DNA of 64,000 nt, taken from positions 1-64,000 of the forward strand of contig JACMPM010000091.1 in assembly GCA_014377485.1 (NCBI GenBank), written 5' to 3'. The notes beneath the pieces are model-generated. The model searched no databases, had not been told where the DNA came from, and saw only the letters and a program-made list of their open reading frames with translations. Positions 36,310 to 45,073 of this stretch are shown here, in pieces (within the stretch, counting starts at the first letter, position 1; each line of letters starts with the position of its first letter). The translations under genes and the position numbers were made by a program. Source of the stretch: Bacteriovorax sp. GTDB taxonomy: Bacteria; Bdellovibrionota; Bacteriovoracia; Bacteriovoracales; Bacteriovoracaceae.

Positions 36310-36741
36310 ATGACTTCGTTAATTAACAATAAAAAAAATGATTCTCTGGAACTTGCTTTTGAATCAATTGATTCTTGTTTCGGATACGTCGATTATATTA
36401 CATCAAGGATTCAAAAACTAATTGGATTCTATAATACCAATGATCTAGATCAGGCCAACGAGGCGTTTATAGAAGTTGTAGACCTCATGGATTTATACAT
36501 CCAACTCATTTCTAAAGTTTATCGTGTCATCAGAGTTGAGCTTCAAGGAAAATCTTTTAAAGATGAAAGTATCCAAAAACTCGAAATTCACCTCTTGTCT
36601 GTTATCAAGGCCCTTCTACTGGCTAAAGAAAAAGAAGATGTAATCATGCTTTGTGACTTGCTAGAATATGAGCTGGTCGATAACCTTACGCAGTGGAAGA
36701 TCAAAGTCCTGCCAGAATTAAAGAAGTTAAAAAGTTTCTAA
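36310..36741 (+). CDS. Small helical protein of unknown function
   Basis: The 143-residue product is predicted to be almost all helical, acidic in the middle, with no signal peptide or membrane span. It follows the glycosyltransferase gene by 6 bases, and its last 49 bases overlap the histidine kinase frame, so it is embedded in the cluster. The size and helical content again suggest a chaperone or adaptor for flagellar assembly, but no family is recognised. Confidence 0.6.
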   Translation: MTSLINNKKNDSLELAFESIDSCFGYVDYITSRIQKLIGFYNTNDLDQANEAFIEVVDLMDLYIQLISKVYRVIRVELQGKSFKDESIQKLEIHLLSVIKALLLAKEKEDVIMLCDLLEYELVDNLTQWKIKVLPELKKLKSF

Positions 36742-38222
36742 GCTCCGATCCTTCTGAGCTTATATCCTTACCCCTAAAAGTTAAGCCATTGCGCTTTTCT
36801 AAAAGCACTTTTGAAAAAAAAATTTTTAATGCTCTAAAAAACTCAAAAAAAGACCCAGGACTTGAATCAAAGTTTCTATTTAAAGAAGAGCTTCGAAAAC
36901 TTTTACTTTCAACCAACGAAATAAAAGAACTACCCAGTGCTATTTTAAAACTAACCGCTTTAAACTCTTTTGAATCTTGCCATGTTTTAGTGCATGAAAA
37001 AGGGAAGCCGGTTGGACAAAATTATTTTTATAATCACTCTAACTACGAAGAAACGAGATTGATAAGCATCCAAAGCTTTAACTCGCTTTTTAATTTAGTT
37101 AAGAAAAGTAAAAATAAAATTTTTAATCAATCGCTCAACTTAAAAAACGACCTGGATGTCGTTGGGAACTTTCTAGCGAAAGAAATTGATTTGAAAAACT
37201 ACTCTGTCATTTATCTTATTTCTCGCAATTCCTTCTTGCCCCCAAGCGATGAAGAACAAGAGCTATTCCAAAGTCTCTCTGGTCATTTACAACCTCTTTT
37301 AATGAAGATTCTAGATAAAGAAAAAAATGATTTAAAAAAAGAAGTTATCAAAAAATCTTTAGAAAATTTTCCAGAAAAAATATTTGTTAAAAGAAACTCT
37401 CATGTTTTATTCACTAATCATATGAACGAAGAGCCGGTTGAGAAATCACATTTGATGGTATTTCCACTTGATGGAATAGAAAACACAGTTATGGAACTTT
37501 CTAACATCAGTAAAGACGCCATCTCAACCGAGCTTTATCACTCACAAAGAGTTTCCCTTTTGGGTGAACTTTTAAATACCCTTCAACATGAATTATCTAA
37601 TCCTCTTTTTGGATTAAATTTAACAGGATCACTTTTGGCAGGTGATGCTGAAAATCTTGAAACCAAAGAAGTTCTTCTGGATATTTGCCTAAACGCCAAT
37701 CGCTCTCAAACCATTATTAAAAATTTCTCAAACCTCTATAACGACCAGCAAGAGTATAAAAAAATTCAATTGTATAAATTTATCGAAGAAGTCATCACTT
37801 TGACCAAGAGTGAAACTAAAGAGATTCGGAAGATTATTGAGTGTGTTGGCTTTGAACCAAATGATCCCATCGAGCTGGAAACAAATTCGACCTGTTTAAC
37901 CCAAATTATTTTCAACTTAATAATTAATGCCGCTCAGGCCATTAAAAGTGCCAACGAAAGGGTTAATAAAAATAGTATCATTATCAAACTGATACAAAAT
38001 GACAAAACCGTGACTATTGCTGTAATGGATGATGGGCCTGGCGTTAAATCAGAGTTTGCCGGGAATATTTTTGAGCCTTTTTTCACAACTAAAGATTCCG
38101 GAACAGGCCTTGGCCTTTCTATCTGTCAAAACCTGGCAAGGCAATTAGGAAGTAAAATTCAATTTCAAAACAATTCCCCTTTCGCAGGCGCAACTTTCTC
38201 GATAAACTTACCTCTAATTTAG
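36693..38222 (+). CDS. Soluble histidine kinase
   Basis: The 509-residue protein has no membrane span. An N-terminal region of about 280 residues, possibly GAF-like around 85-210, is followed by a phospho-acceptor box LLNTLQHELSNPLFGLNLTG with H299. An ATPase domain comes next: N box NLIINAAQAIKSAN, G1 DDGPGVKSEFAGNIFEPFF and G2 GTGLGLSICQNLARQLG. The GTG start overlaps the previous gene by 49 bases; a later start is possible because the ribosome site is weak. The next gene encodes a receiver domain, the probable partner. Confidence 0.88.
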   Translation: MEDQSPARIKEVKKFLSSDPSELISLPLKVKPLRFSKSTFEKKIFNALKNSKKDPGLESKFLFKEELRKLLLSTNEIKELPSAILKLTALNSFESCHVLVHEKGKPVGQNYFYNHSNYEETRLISIQSFNSLFNLVKKSKNKIFNQSLNLKNDLDVVGNFLAKEIDLKNYSVIYLISRNSFLPPSDEEQELFQSLSGHLQPLLMKILDKEKNDLKKEVIKKSLENFPEKIFVKRNSHVLFTNHMNEEPVEKSHLMVFPLDGIENTVMELSNISKDAISTELYHSQRVSLLGELLNTLQHELSNPLFGLNLTGSLLAGDAENLETKEVLLDICLNANRSQTIIKNFSNLYNDQQEYKKIQLYKFIEEVITLTKSETKEIRKIIECVGFEPNDPIELETNSTCLTQIIFNLIINAAQAIKSANERVNKNSIIIKLIQNDKTVTIAVMDDGPGVKSEFAGNIFEPFFTTKDSGTGLGLSICQNLARQLGSKIQFQNNSPFAGATFSINLPLI

Positions 38223-38232
38223 GGAGTTTACT

Positions 38233-38616
38233 TTGATCAAAATTCTTCTCATCGAGGATGAGCCACTCATCCAAAAATCACTCAAAAAGCTTCTAGAAAA
38301 AAGAGGCGCTGAAGTCGTAGTCGAAAGTCGAGGACGTGAAGCCATTCAACTCATACTCAATCAAAAGTTTGACCGCATTATTTGCGACTTAATGTTGCAA
38401 GATATTTCAGGTTTTGATGTTATTGAAGAGGCGAAAGGTCGCTTTACGATGGCTGAAATTAGCAAACTTTTCATTATTATTACTGCTTATAGCTCTCCAC
38501 ATGTAATAGAGAAAGCTACTCAATACGGCTGTCTATTAATTTCTAAACCTTTTGAAAACATTGATGAAGTGTTGACTATTTTTTTATCGGAAGGAGCTCC
38601 TCATGGCCCTGCTTAA
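38233..38616 (+). CDS. Single-domain response regulator
   Basis: The start is a TTG at 38233, preceded by GGGAG. The 127 residues form one receiver domain: acidic pair E8-D9, phospho-acceptor D52 (IICDLMLQD), T84 and K105 (ISKPF). There is no output domain, as in CheY and SpoIIAA-type relays. It follows the kinase gene by 10 bases and lies in a flagellar cluster, so an action on motility is plausible. It overlaps the nadK start by 14 bases. Confidence 0.92.
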   Translation: MIKILLIEDEPLIQKSLKKLLEKRGAEVVVESRGREAIQLILNQKFDRIICDLMLQDISGFDVIEEAKGRFTMAEISKLFIIITAYSSPHVIEKATQYGCLLISKPFENIDEVLTIFLSEGAPHGPA

Positions 38617-39511
38617 AAACATCAGTATCATTTTAAAACCAAAGGTCAATTCAGAATTTGAAAGCATTCTTCCCAATCTTGCTTCCTGGCTTTTGAGAAG
38701 AAAAAAAACCATTTCTTTTTTAGATAAAGAAAAAGAACGTATTTTTAAAATCTTTAAAGGTGATATCAAAAATTTAAATTTTATTGCAGAAAATGATCTT
38801 CACTCTGCCTCAGATCTCATTATTACAATGGGTGGCGATGGAACATTAATTGGTGTCTGTCGCAATATTAAAAAAAATTCCCCCCCTATTTTTGGGGTGA
38901 ATATGGGGCATTTGGGATTTATTACTGAATTTGCTAAAGCTGAATTTTTTGACCAGCTTGAGGCAACTCTAAAAGGGGATTATCAAATTACACAGCTTTG
39001 TTTATATCAAGTCGAAGTTTTCTCTCAAAAGAAAGAGAAGCCTACTTTTAAGGGATATTTTTTGAACGACGTTGTTGTTAACAATAATCAAATATCAAGA
39101 ATGCTGACACTTTCGGTAGAATCAGAAGGCGAGCATATTTATAATCTGGCCGGCGATGGATTAATTATTAGTTCACCAATTGGATCAACGGCTTATTCTC
39201 TGGCAGCGGGTGGACCTATTATTCATCCGCGTGTAAATGCGATTACCTTGACTCCAATATGTGCACACAGTTTGACTCACAGGCCTTTGGTTATTCCCGA
39301 CAGCTCTAACGTGGTAATTAAAGCGTCAAGAGCAGATGAATCCATAAAGCTTACGCTAGATGGACAACAACAGGTAACTCTGGGGTCAAATGACACCATA
39401 AAAGTAACCAAGAAAAAGACCAAAATCGTTCGCTTAATTAAGAATCCAAGTAGAACATATTTTAGAACACTTAAAGATAAATTCACACACGGCGCTCGGG
39501 AGATAAAATGA
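38603..39511 (+). CDS. nadK: NAD kinase
   Basis: NadK phosphorylates NAD to NADP. The 302-residue protein has GGDGT (77-81) in TMGGDGTLIGVC, LNDVVVNN, and SPIGSTAYSLAAGGPIIHP, the three family signatures. It is translationally linked to both sides: a 14-base overlap with the receiver gene and a 4-base overlap with recN. The nadK-recN pairing is common in bacteria. AGGAG lies eight bases before the ATG. Confidence 0.96.
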   Translation: MALLKNISIILKPKVNSEFESILPNLASWLLRRKKTISFLDKEKERIFKIFKGDIKNLNFIAENDLHSASDLIITMGGDGTLIGVCRNIKKNSPPIFGVNMGHLGFITEFAKAEFFDQLEATLKGDYQITQLCLYQVEVFSQKKEKPTFKGYFLNDVVVNNNQISRMLTLSVESEGEHIYNLAGDGLIISSPIGSTAYSLAAGGPIIHPRVNAITLTPICAHSLTHRPLVIPDSSNVVIKASRADESIKLTLDGQQQVTLGSNDTIKVTKKKTKIVRLIKNPSRTYFRTLKDKFTHGAREIK

Positions 39512-41139
39512 AAACAAATGAAACTCTTTATTTGAAATCATTAAATTTGCAAAACTTCGCAACTTTTGAAAATCAAGAAATAAAATTCGACATTAAATTT
39601 AATGCTATCGTCGGTGAAACTGGCTCTGGAAAAAGTTTAATTTTAGATGCACTTCAAATCATTTTTGGAGCAAGAGCAGATAAAAAACTTATTCGGAAAA
39701 ATGCTGAGTTTTCAACGATTGAAGCTGTTTTCTCTTCAAATGATCCAAAAATTAAAAATTATTTTAATGAAATCGGACATCCATTTAATGGATCTGAAAT
39801 TGTTGTCAAAAGAGTGATCTTTGCCAATGAATCTTCTAAATCTTATTTGAATTTTCAGTCTTGCTCAGCTTCTCTATTGACTGCTTTTTCAAAACGCTTT
39901 GTCGATTTAGTTGGTCAATTTGAAAACCAAAAACTTTTAAGCGAAGATTATCAACTTATACTTTTAGACTCGTATGCTGGACTTAATAGTGATATTTCTG
40001 ACTACCAAAATCTTTATAATCAACTAAGCGGTTATAAAAAAGATTTTACTGACCTTCTTACGGAAAAAAACATACGTGCTCAACGCGAAGACTATATTCG
40101 TTTTCAAATTGAAGAATTGGAAAAACTTACTCCAAGTATTGAAGACGAGTTAGATTTGTTAAAAAAGAAAGACATGATTTTAAATGTTGAGAAACGTCAG
40201 CAGACACTTGGGTCTCTTGCTTCAGCTATTTCTGATGACGATGTAAATCTTTTGGGTCTTTTGAAAAACTGCTTAAATAGAGCTGAGAAAAATCCAGGTA
40301 TTGTTGCCGAAGAAATAATAACCAAGCTTTACGATGTAAAATCAATTTTAGAAGATGTTTCTTATGATCTTTCTAAAGACCTCAACGCCAATCTAGATGA
40401 AGAAAACATCGAGGACATCATTGATCGCATCGACTTCTACCAAAGGCTTAAGAGAAAGTTTGGGGGATCAACCGAAGAGATGATTAAGACATTTAGCGAA
40501 TTCAGAGCTGAACTTAATTCATTTTCACAAGTGGATGATAAGATTGCACTTATCTCTAATAAAATAAATGACCTTGAAATTCGCTGTGCTTCGTTTGCTC
40601 AAGAACTTCACAACGTGCGCTTAATTAAATGCGAAGAACTTTCAGTCGAATTAACTTCTAAAGTTCAAGAATTAAAAATGAACGGTGCGTCGTTGAAAAT
40701 CATGGTCCATAAATCTGAAAACCTCGGTCCAAAAGGATTTTCACGTATTGATTTCATCGCTGAAACTAATCCGGGAGAAGGATTCTTTAAGGTGCGTGAA
40801 ATTGCTTCAGGTGGAGAACTTTCAAGGATTCTTTTATCAGTCAGACAAATTCTTTCTTCAAACGACACCATTTCTGTTTTCCTATTCGATGAAATCGACA
40901 CTGGAATTGGAGGAGAAACAGCAATTAGTATCGGAAAATCTCTTCAATCAGTATCCGAATACTCCCAAGTTTTAGCGATTACCCATCTTCCTCAAATTGC
41001 ATCTTTTGCTACTCAATTAATCAATGTTTCAAAGAGCACTAAGGTTATTGACGATCAACCTCGCACTATATCTATTATCAATCAAGTCATCGGTGAAAAG
41101 AAGTCTGATATTGTTAAGGCAATGAATCCGATTCACTAA
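39508..41139 (+). CDS. recN: DNA repair protein RecN
   Basis: RecN is an SMC-like ATPase in double-strand break repair. Walker A GETGSGKS is near residue 36. The signature EIASGGELSRILLSVRQIL and Walker B FLFDEIDTGIGGETAISIG lie near the C-terminus, with a coiled-coil arm between (about 160-370). Its 543 residues are normal for the family. The 3' end converges on the metallophosphoesterase gene with a 26-base overlap. Confidence 0.95.
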   Translation: MKTNETLYLKSLNLQNFATFENQEIKFDIKFNAIVGETGSGKSLILDALQIIFGARADKKLIRKNAEFSTIEAVFSSNDPKIKNYFNEIGHPFNGSEIVVKRVIFANESSKSYLNFQSCSASLLTAFSKRFVDLVGQFENQKLLSEDYQLILLDSYAGLNSDISDYQNLYNQLSGYKKDFTDLLTEKNIRAQREDYIRFQIEELEKLTPSIEDELDLLKKKDMILNVEKRQQTLGSLASAISDDDVNLLGLLKNCLNRAEKNPGIVAEEIITKLYDVKSILEDVSYDLSKDLNANLDEENIEDIIDRIDFYQRLKRKFGGSTEEMIKTFSEFRAELNSFSQVDDKIALISNKINDLEIRCASFAQELHNVRLIKCEELSVELTSKVQELKMNGASLKIMVHKSENLGPKGFSRIDFIAETNPGEGFFKVREIASGGELSRILLSVRQILSSNDTISVFLFDEIDTGIGGETAISIGKSLQSVSEYSQVLAITHLPQIASFATQLINVSKSTKVIDDQPRTISIINQVIGEKKSDIVKAMNPIH

Positions 41140-41896
41140 ATACTGGCTTAAAGCTTATATTTCCATTTTCGATGGAGATATAAGTTTTCGAGTTTTGAGC
41201 ATATCCGTTATTAACATATTCAAATCCATTAGAAGAAACATAGTAGTCTTTGACGTGACTATGTCCGCAAACAATAACTTGAACCGGATGATTTTTAAAA
41301 AATACTTCGGCTGACATTCTAAAATTATCACGGACGGGAGTGAGATCTGACTCTGTTGTGTAACGCTTTTTATTTCGGTTTCTTGATTTTTCGGCTGAAT
41401 ATTCACCAAAGCTTTTAATTAGAAAATGCGGCATTAGATTATTGGCATAATAAGTTAGAGGAATACTCGTAACTATGGCTTTATAGAATTTGTAAGTTGG
41501 ATTATTGAGTTCAATATTATCACCATGACAAAAATATATTTTCTTATTCGCATCAAATAGTTCAAACGAAGGAGCCATTGAAAATAAAGCGGGGTCTAGA
41601 TCTTTATGCACTTGAAAAAACCTTGAGTAAAGGTTTCGAATATGGAAGTCATGATTTCCTTCAACATAACAAATTTTTTTTCCCTTTAGTAATAGGTTTC
41701 GTATTTCTGCAAAATAGTTTTGAAAACGTGCAAAATATTGCGAATGAGGGCCAATCATTAAATCGAAGATATCCCCTAATAAAAAAATAACATCGCTTGA
41801 TTGTACATCAGGATTTTTAAGGAAAGTTAAAAGCAGAACTTCGGCCTGGTCGCCGGAACTTTTAACATGAACATCTGATATTGCTGAAAACTTCAT
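41114..41896 (-). CDS. Metallophosphoesterase, LpxH-like
   Basis: The 260-residue protein carries the calcineurin-type motifs in order: ISDVH (D-x-H), LLGDIFD (GDxxD), VEGNHDFHIR (GNHD), FCHGDNIEL and VICGHSHVKDYYV (GHxH). The arrangement and length fit UDP-2,3-diacylglucosamine hydrolase (LpxH), which makes lipid X in lipid A synthesis. LpxH relatives with other roles exist, so I leave out the symbol. It overlaps recN tail-to-tail. Confidence 0.82.
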   Translation of the reverse strand: MKFSAISDVHVKSSGDQAEVLLLTFLKNPDVQSSDVIFLLGDIFDLMIGPHSQYFARFQNYFAEIRNLLLKGKKICYVEGNHDFHIRNLYSRFFQVHKDLDPALFSMAPSFELFDANKKIYFCHGDNIELNNPTYKFYKAIVTSIPLTYYANNLMPHFLIKSFGEYSAEKSRNRNKKRYTTESDLTPVRDNFRMSAEVFFKNHPVQVIVCGHSHVKDYYVSSNGFEYVNNGYAQNSKTYISIENGNISFKPVFSESDSLP

Positions 41897-41936
41897 GGCT
41901 CATTATGATTCAGACAATCCAATCTGTAAAATGCTG

Positions 41937-42656
41937 TTAATTGGCTTTTTTTTGAATTTGCTGCATAAGCATTTCTTGGGTGATAAAATCAGCTAAAAAT
42001 GCTTTGTCTTCTTTTGAAATCTCTGTAAAGCGAAAAGCTAATTTAAATCCTCCATAAGGAAGATTATCAAACTTAAAGCGGTCAATAGAAAATGAATTTA
42101 TGCACTCTGCTTTAACTTTTATTTTTCGAAGTCCAATGTCCAAAACAAAAACAGCAAATGCTTTACCTTTAGAGATAATTACTTTATCTGATTTGGGTAA
42201 AATTACTGCAATCCCACCTAGACTAAAATCAAAAATTGATTTTTTGATCATCATCTTATTGTGTTCGAAACTTACAAAACACGTTTTAGATGGTTGAACT
42301 CTTTCGTGCTTTCTTCGTTCGTAAAAAGCATAATCGGAAGGCGGATATAACTTAACTTTTTGGTCCACCGTCACTGATTTTAGTTCTGAAGAAAATGAAA
42401 CTGAAAGCTCTGGTACATAAATATTTAAAATTCGGTTTCCAGAAATTACCTTAGCCAGTTTATCTTCCTGGCCCGCACATAACTCAAGTTCAATTTCATT
42501 ATAATCTTTGCGGTAAGCTTTAATCTTTAGTTCACACTTTTCAACAATTCCGCCAATTGACTGCCAAGCAAAAAAGGACAAGTTTTCTTGAACCGCCTCT
42601 ACAATCATTCTGTCAAAATCTTTGCTTCTTTTTTGCTCTTTCATTTTATTATCCAA
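41937..42656 (-). CDS. PilZ-domain protein
   Basis: The 239-residue protein ends in a PilZ domain with both c-di-GMP motifs: RRKHERVQP (RxxxR) near residue 113 and FDFSLGGIAVILP (DxSxxG). The N-terminal half resembles a YcgR-like flagellar brake domain in size and beta-rich pattern. PilZ proteins of this kind slow flagellar rotation or switch pili when c-di-GMP rises. Its place next to the flagellin genes supports a motility role. No signal peptide or membrane span is present. Confidence 0.88.
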   Translation of the reverse strand: MDNKMKEQKRSKDFDRMIVEAVQENLSFFAWQSIGGIVEKCELKIKAYRKDYNEIELELCAGQEDKLAKVISGNRILNIYVPELSVSFSSELKSVTVDQKVKLYPPSDYAFYERRKHERVQPSKTCFVSFEHNKMMIKKSIFDFSLGGIAVILPKSDKVIISKGKAFAVFVLDIGLRKIKVKAECINSFSIDRFKFDNLPYGGFKLAFRFTEISKEDKAFLADFITQEMLMQQIQKKAN

Positions 42657-42722
42657 ACTCCCCTTAAACCCCTCTGCCTTTCAAACAAAGAGGTGGGTAT
42701 TAAAAACAGAGTTACTAATTCA

Positions 42723-42745
42723 AAAGAGGGGACGTATCCCCTCTT
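42723..42745 (-). terminator. Terminator of the first flagellin gene
   Basis: On the minus strand AAGAGGGG and CCCCTCTT pair around a 6-base loop, followed by TTGAATT. The T-run is poor, so termination may be partial. A second GC-rich hairpin (about 42669-42698) lies further along. Confidence 0.6.
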
Positions 42746-42760
42746 AAAAATTTTATTTTA

Positions 42761-43594
42761 TTACGATATCAATCTAAGTGCAGAGTTAGGAATCTGGTTA
42801 GCTTGTGCTAATGTTGATACCGCTGCGTTTTTCACTACGTTGTTTGAAGCAAGTGCTGCTGAAGCTTCTGCAACATCCACATCTTGAATAACTGATCTTG
42901 CACTATCTTGGTTGATCGTTTGTGTTTCAAGGTTCTTCACAGTTGATCCAAGTCTTGATTGAATCGATCCCAAGTTTGCTCTTTGTCCTGAAACTTTTGT
43001 AATAGCAGAGTCCACAGTAGAAATTGCACTTAAAGCATCATCTTTATTTCCAATTCCTGTTCCGTTGATTCCGATTGATGAAGCGGATGAATCAGTTTCA
43101 TTTGAATCAAAAGTAATCTTATTTTGTTCGCCGGCAAATGCTCCAACCTGGAAGTCCATTTGCCCTTTACCTTTACCGTTTAATAACTGAGAACCGTTAA
43201 AAGTTGTTGAATCAGAAATACGATCAACTTCTTTTGTTAACTGTTGATATTCTTTATCTAGAAAACCTCTCTCTTGCTCACCCACAGTGTCTGATGCTGC
43301 TTGAACTGTTAATTCTCTCAAGCGCACTAGAATGTTTGAAGTTTCATTCAATCCACCTTCTGCCGTTTGAACAAGCGAGATACCGTCGTTTGCGTTTCGT
43401 GTGGCCTGTCTTAAACCTTTTGTCTGTGCTTCTAAATTCGTAGCGATTGCGAGGCCTGCCGCATCGTCTGAAGCTTTTGTGATTCTTTTACCTGAAGATA
43501 GTTTTTCCAACTGAGAGTTCCCAGCGTTTGAAACTTCTTTCAAGTTTTTCTGAACCGATTGTGAAGCGATGTTTGTTGCAATTCTTAAACCCAT
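42761..43594 (-). CDS. fliC: Flagellin 1
   Basis: This 277-residue flagellin has the conserved N-terminal D0/D1 helices (GLRIATNIASQSVQKNLKEV, then SSGKRITKASDDAAGLAIAT) and C-terminal helices ending in ASALASNNVVKNAAVSTLAQ-type sequence. The central domain is minimal, so the filament surface is thin. It differs from flagellin 2 at about 17 positions, most in residues 165-205. A sigma-28-type promoter lies 68-94 bases upstream. The filament is probably a mix of the three flagellins in this window. Confidence 0.95.
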   Translation of the reverse strand: MGLRIATNIASQSVQKNLKEVSNAGNSQLEKLSSGKRITKASDDAAGLAIATNLEAQTKGLRQATRNANDGISLVQTAEGGLNETSNILVRLRELTVQAASDTVGEQERGFLDKEYQQLTKEVDRISDSTTFNGSQLLNGKGKGQMDFQVGAFAGEQNKITFDSNETDSSASSIGINGTGIGNKDDALSAISTVDSAITKVSGQRANLGSIQSRLGSTVKNLETQTINQDSARSVIQDVDVAEASAALASNNVVKNAAVSTLAQANQIPNSALRLIS

Positions 43595-43661
43595 TAGTAA
43601 CTCCTGTTTTTTAGAGAGTCCCCACTCTCTTGTTATTGACTGCTTTTGTCAGTCAAACAAC

Positions 43662-43689
43662 CTATCGAACAGGTCGGAGAAATACTTAA
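43662..43689 (-). promoter_or_regulatory. Sigma-28-type promoter of flagellin 1
   Basis: On the minus strand TAAG, 15 bases, then TTCGATAG matches TAAA-N15-GCCGATAA in the core CGATA. The same block recurs upstream of flagellin 2. Confidence 0.75.
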
Positions 43690-43867
43690 GTGAAATGATA
43701 TGCTCGGGGATATATTAAATTAAAAATTGAAAGAAATTGGGTAGTTAGTTGTGAAAATAATTTGATTAAAAAGGTTCTATCGGGCTTTAAAACTAATTAA
43801 CCTTAGCTAAATAGTCCTTTCTGTTCTCGGCCCGTGCCTCCGCATAAATACTAAACATACTGTTTAT

Positions 43868-43956
43868 AAAAAAATCCCCCCGCCAAATTGCGGGGAAGCG
43901 AGGGGATTCGGGCTTAAGTATAAAGAGAATAACCATTGCTATAACTATTCTCTCTT
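43868..43956 (-). ncRNA. Candidate small RNA with its own terminator
   Basis: Reading the minus strand, AGAGAATA..TATTCTCT makes a hairpin (43924-43953). About 30 bases further, CCCCGC..GCGGGG makes a second (43878-43895) followed by GGATTTTTTT. The second is a classical intrinsic terminator. The flagellin 2 gene already has its own terminator at 44036-44072, so this one would end a separate short transcript. No promoter stands out in the AT-rich DNA before it. An alternative is a back-up terminator for flagellin 2. Confidence 0.45.
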
Positions 43957-44035
43957 GGAGATTACTTAAAATATAAATTTAAAAACTAATTTTTTAATTT
44001 TAAAAAAGCTCTCTATTCAGAGTAACTTTTTTTTA

Positions 44036-44072
44036 TAAAAAAGAGAGTGCTTCTCTAAGGGATTGCACTCTT
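44036..44072 (-). terminator. Terminator of the second flagellin gene
   Basis: On the minus strand AGAGTGC and GCACTCT pair around a 14-base loop, followed by CTTTTTTATAAAAAAAAG. It lies 11 bases after the stop codon. Confidence 0.85.
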
Positions 44073-44082
44073 CTTATATATA

Positions 44083-44916
44083 TCAACCAATCAATCTTAG
44101 TGCTGACATCGGGATCTGGTTAGCTTGCGCTAATGTTGATACCGCTGCGTTCTTCACCACGTTGTTTGAAGCAAGGCTTGCAGAAGCTTCAGCTACATCT
44201 ACATCTTGGATTACAGAGCGTGCACTATCTTGGTTAATCGTTTGTGTTTCAAGGTTTTTCACAGTTGATCCAAGTCTTGATTGGATTGAACCTAAATCCG
44301 CTCTTTGACCTGATACTTTTGAAATTGCTGCATCTACGTTTGAGATAGCATCAAGTGCATCACTCTTTTCAGCAATTCCTGTTCCGCTAATTCCGATAGA
44401 AGAAGCAGATGAATCTGTAGCTCCTGCATCGAACGTAATTTTGTTTTGTTCGCCGGCAAATGCTCCAACCTGGAAGTCCATTTGCCCTTTACCTTTACCA
44501 TTTAATAACTGAGAACCGTTAAAAGTTGTTGATTCTGAAATACGATCAACTTCTTTTGTTAATTGTTTATACTCTTTATCTAGAAAACCTCTTTCTTGCT
44601 CACCTACAGTGTCTGATGCTGCCTGAACTGTTAATTCCCTCAAGCGCACTAGAATGTTTGAAGTCTCATTCAATCCACCTTCTGCCGTTTGAACAAGCGA
44701 GATACCGTCGTTTGCGTTTCGTGTGGCCTGTCTTAAACCTTTGGTCTGAGCTTCTAAGTTCGTAGCGATGGCGAGGCCCGCGGCATCGTCTGAAGCTTTA
44801 GTGATTCGTTTACCTGAAGAGAGTTTTTCCAATTGAGAATTCCCAGCGTTTGAAACTTCTTTCAAGTTTTTCTGTACCGATTGTGAAGCGATGTTCGTAG
44901 CAATTCTTAAACCCAT
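44083..44916 (-). CDS. fliC: Flagellin 2
   Basis: This 277-residue flagellin is about 94% identical to flagellin 1 by eye. N- and C-terminal helices are the same apart from a few conservative changes; the differences gather in the central segment around TDSSASSIGISGTGIAEKSD. It has a sigma-28-type promoter 72-99 bases upstream and its own terminator. The pair clearly arose by tandem duplication. Confidence 0.95.
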   Translation of the reverse strand: MGLRIATNIASQSVQKNLKEVSNAGNSQLEKLSSGKRITKASDDAAGLAIATNLEAQTKGLRQATRNANDGISLVQTAEGGLNETSNILVRLRELTVQAASDTVGEQERGFLDKEYKQLTKEVDRISESTTFNGSQLLNGKGKGQMDFQVGAFAGEQNKITFDAGATDSSASSIGISGTGIAEKSDALDAISNVDAAISKVSGQRADLGSIQSRLGSTVKNLETQTINQDSARSVIQDVDVAEASASLASNNVVKNAAVSTLAQANQIPMSALRLIG

Positions 44917-44987
44917 GAAATTCTCCTTGATGAAAACGCCCCCGCGCTTTCTTGATTAAATCCGACGTAAATTGTCAGACAAATAAC

Positions 44988-45015
44988 CAATCGGAACAGT
45001 CGGAGAAGAACTTTA
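44988..45015 (-). promoter_or_regulatory. Sigma-28-type promoter of flagellin 2
   Basis: On the minus strand TAAA, 16 bases, then TCCGATTG fits the flagellar consensus (core CCGAT). The surrounding block TTCTCCGACTGTTCCGAT is shared with the flagellin 1 promoter. Confidence 0.75.
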
Positions 45016-45073
45016 GTAAAATAGTCGGGCATATATTGAATTGCTAATATTTTTAGTAAGTTAATATAATAAA

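Larger units (their letters stand above)
43595..44082. other. 488-base spacer between flagellin 1 and 2
   Basis: It contains the flagellin 1 leader and promoter at the left end, the flagellin 2 terminator at the right end, and in the middle a second, separate GC-rich terminator with an extra hairpin (43868-43953). No open frame is supported. Confidence 0.7.

Noticed and set aside
42761-44916. Tandem flagellin genes as a mobile-element or phase-variation cassette
   Set aside because: No invertase, no inverted terminal repeats and both copies have their own promoter and terminator; simple duplication explains it.
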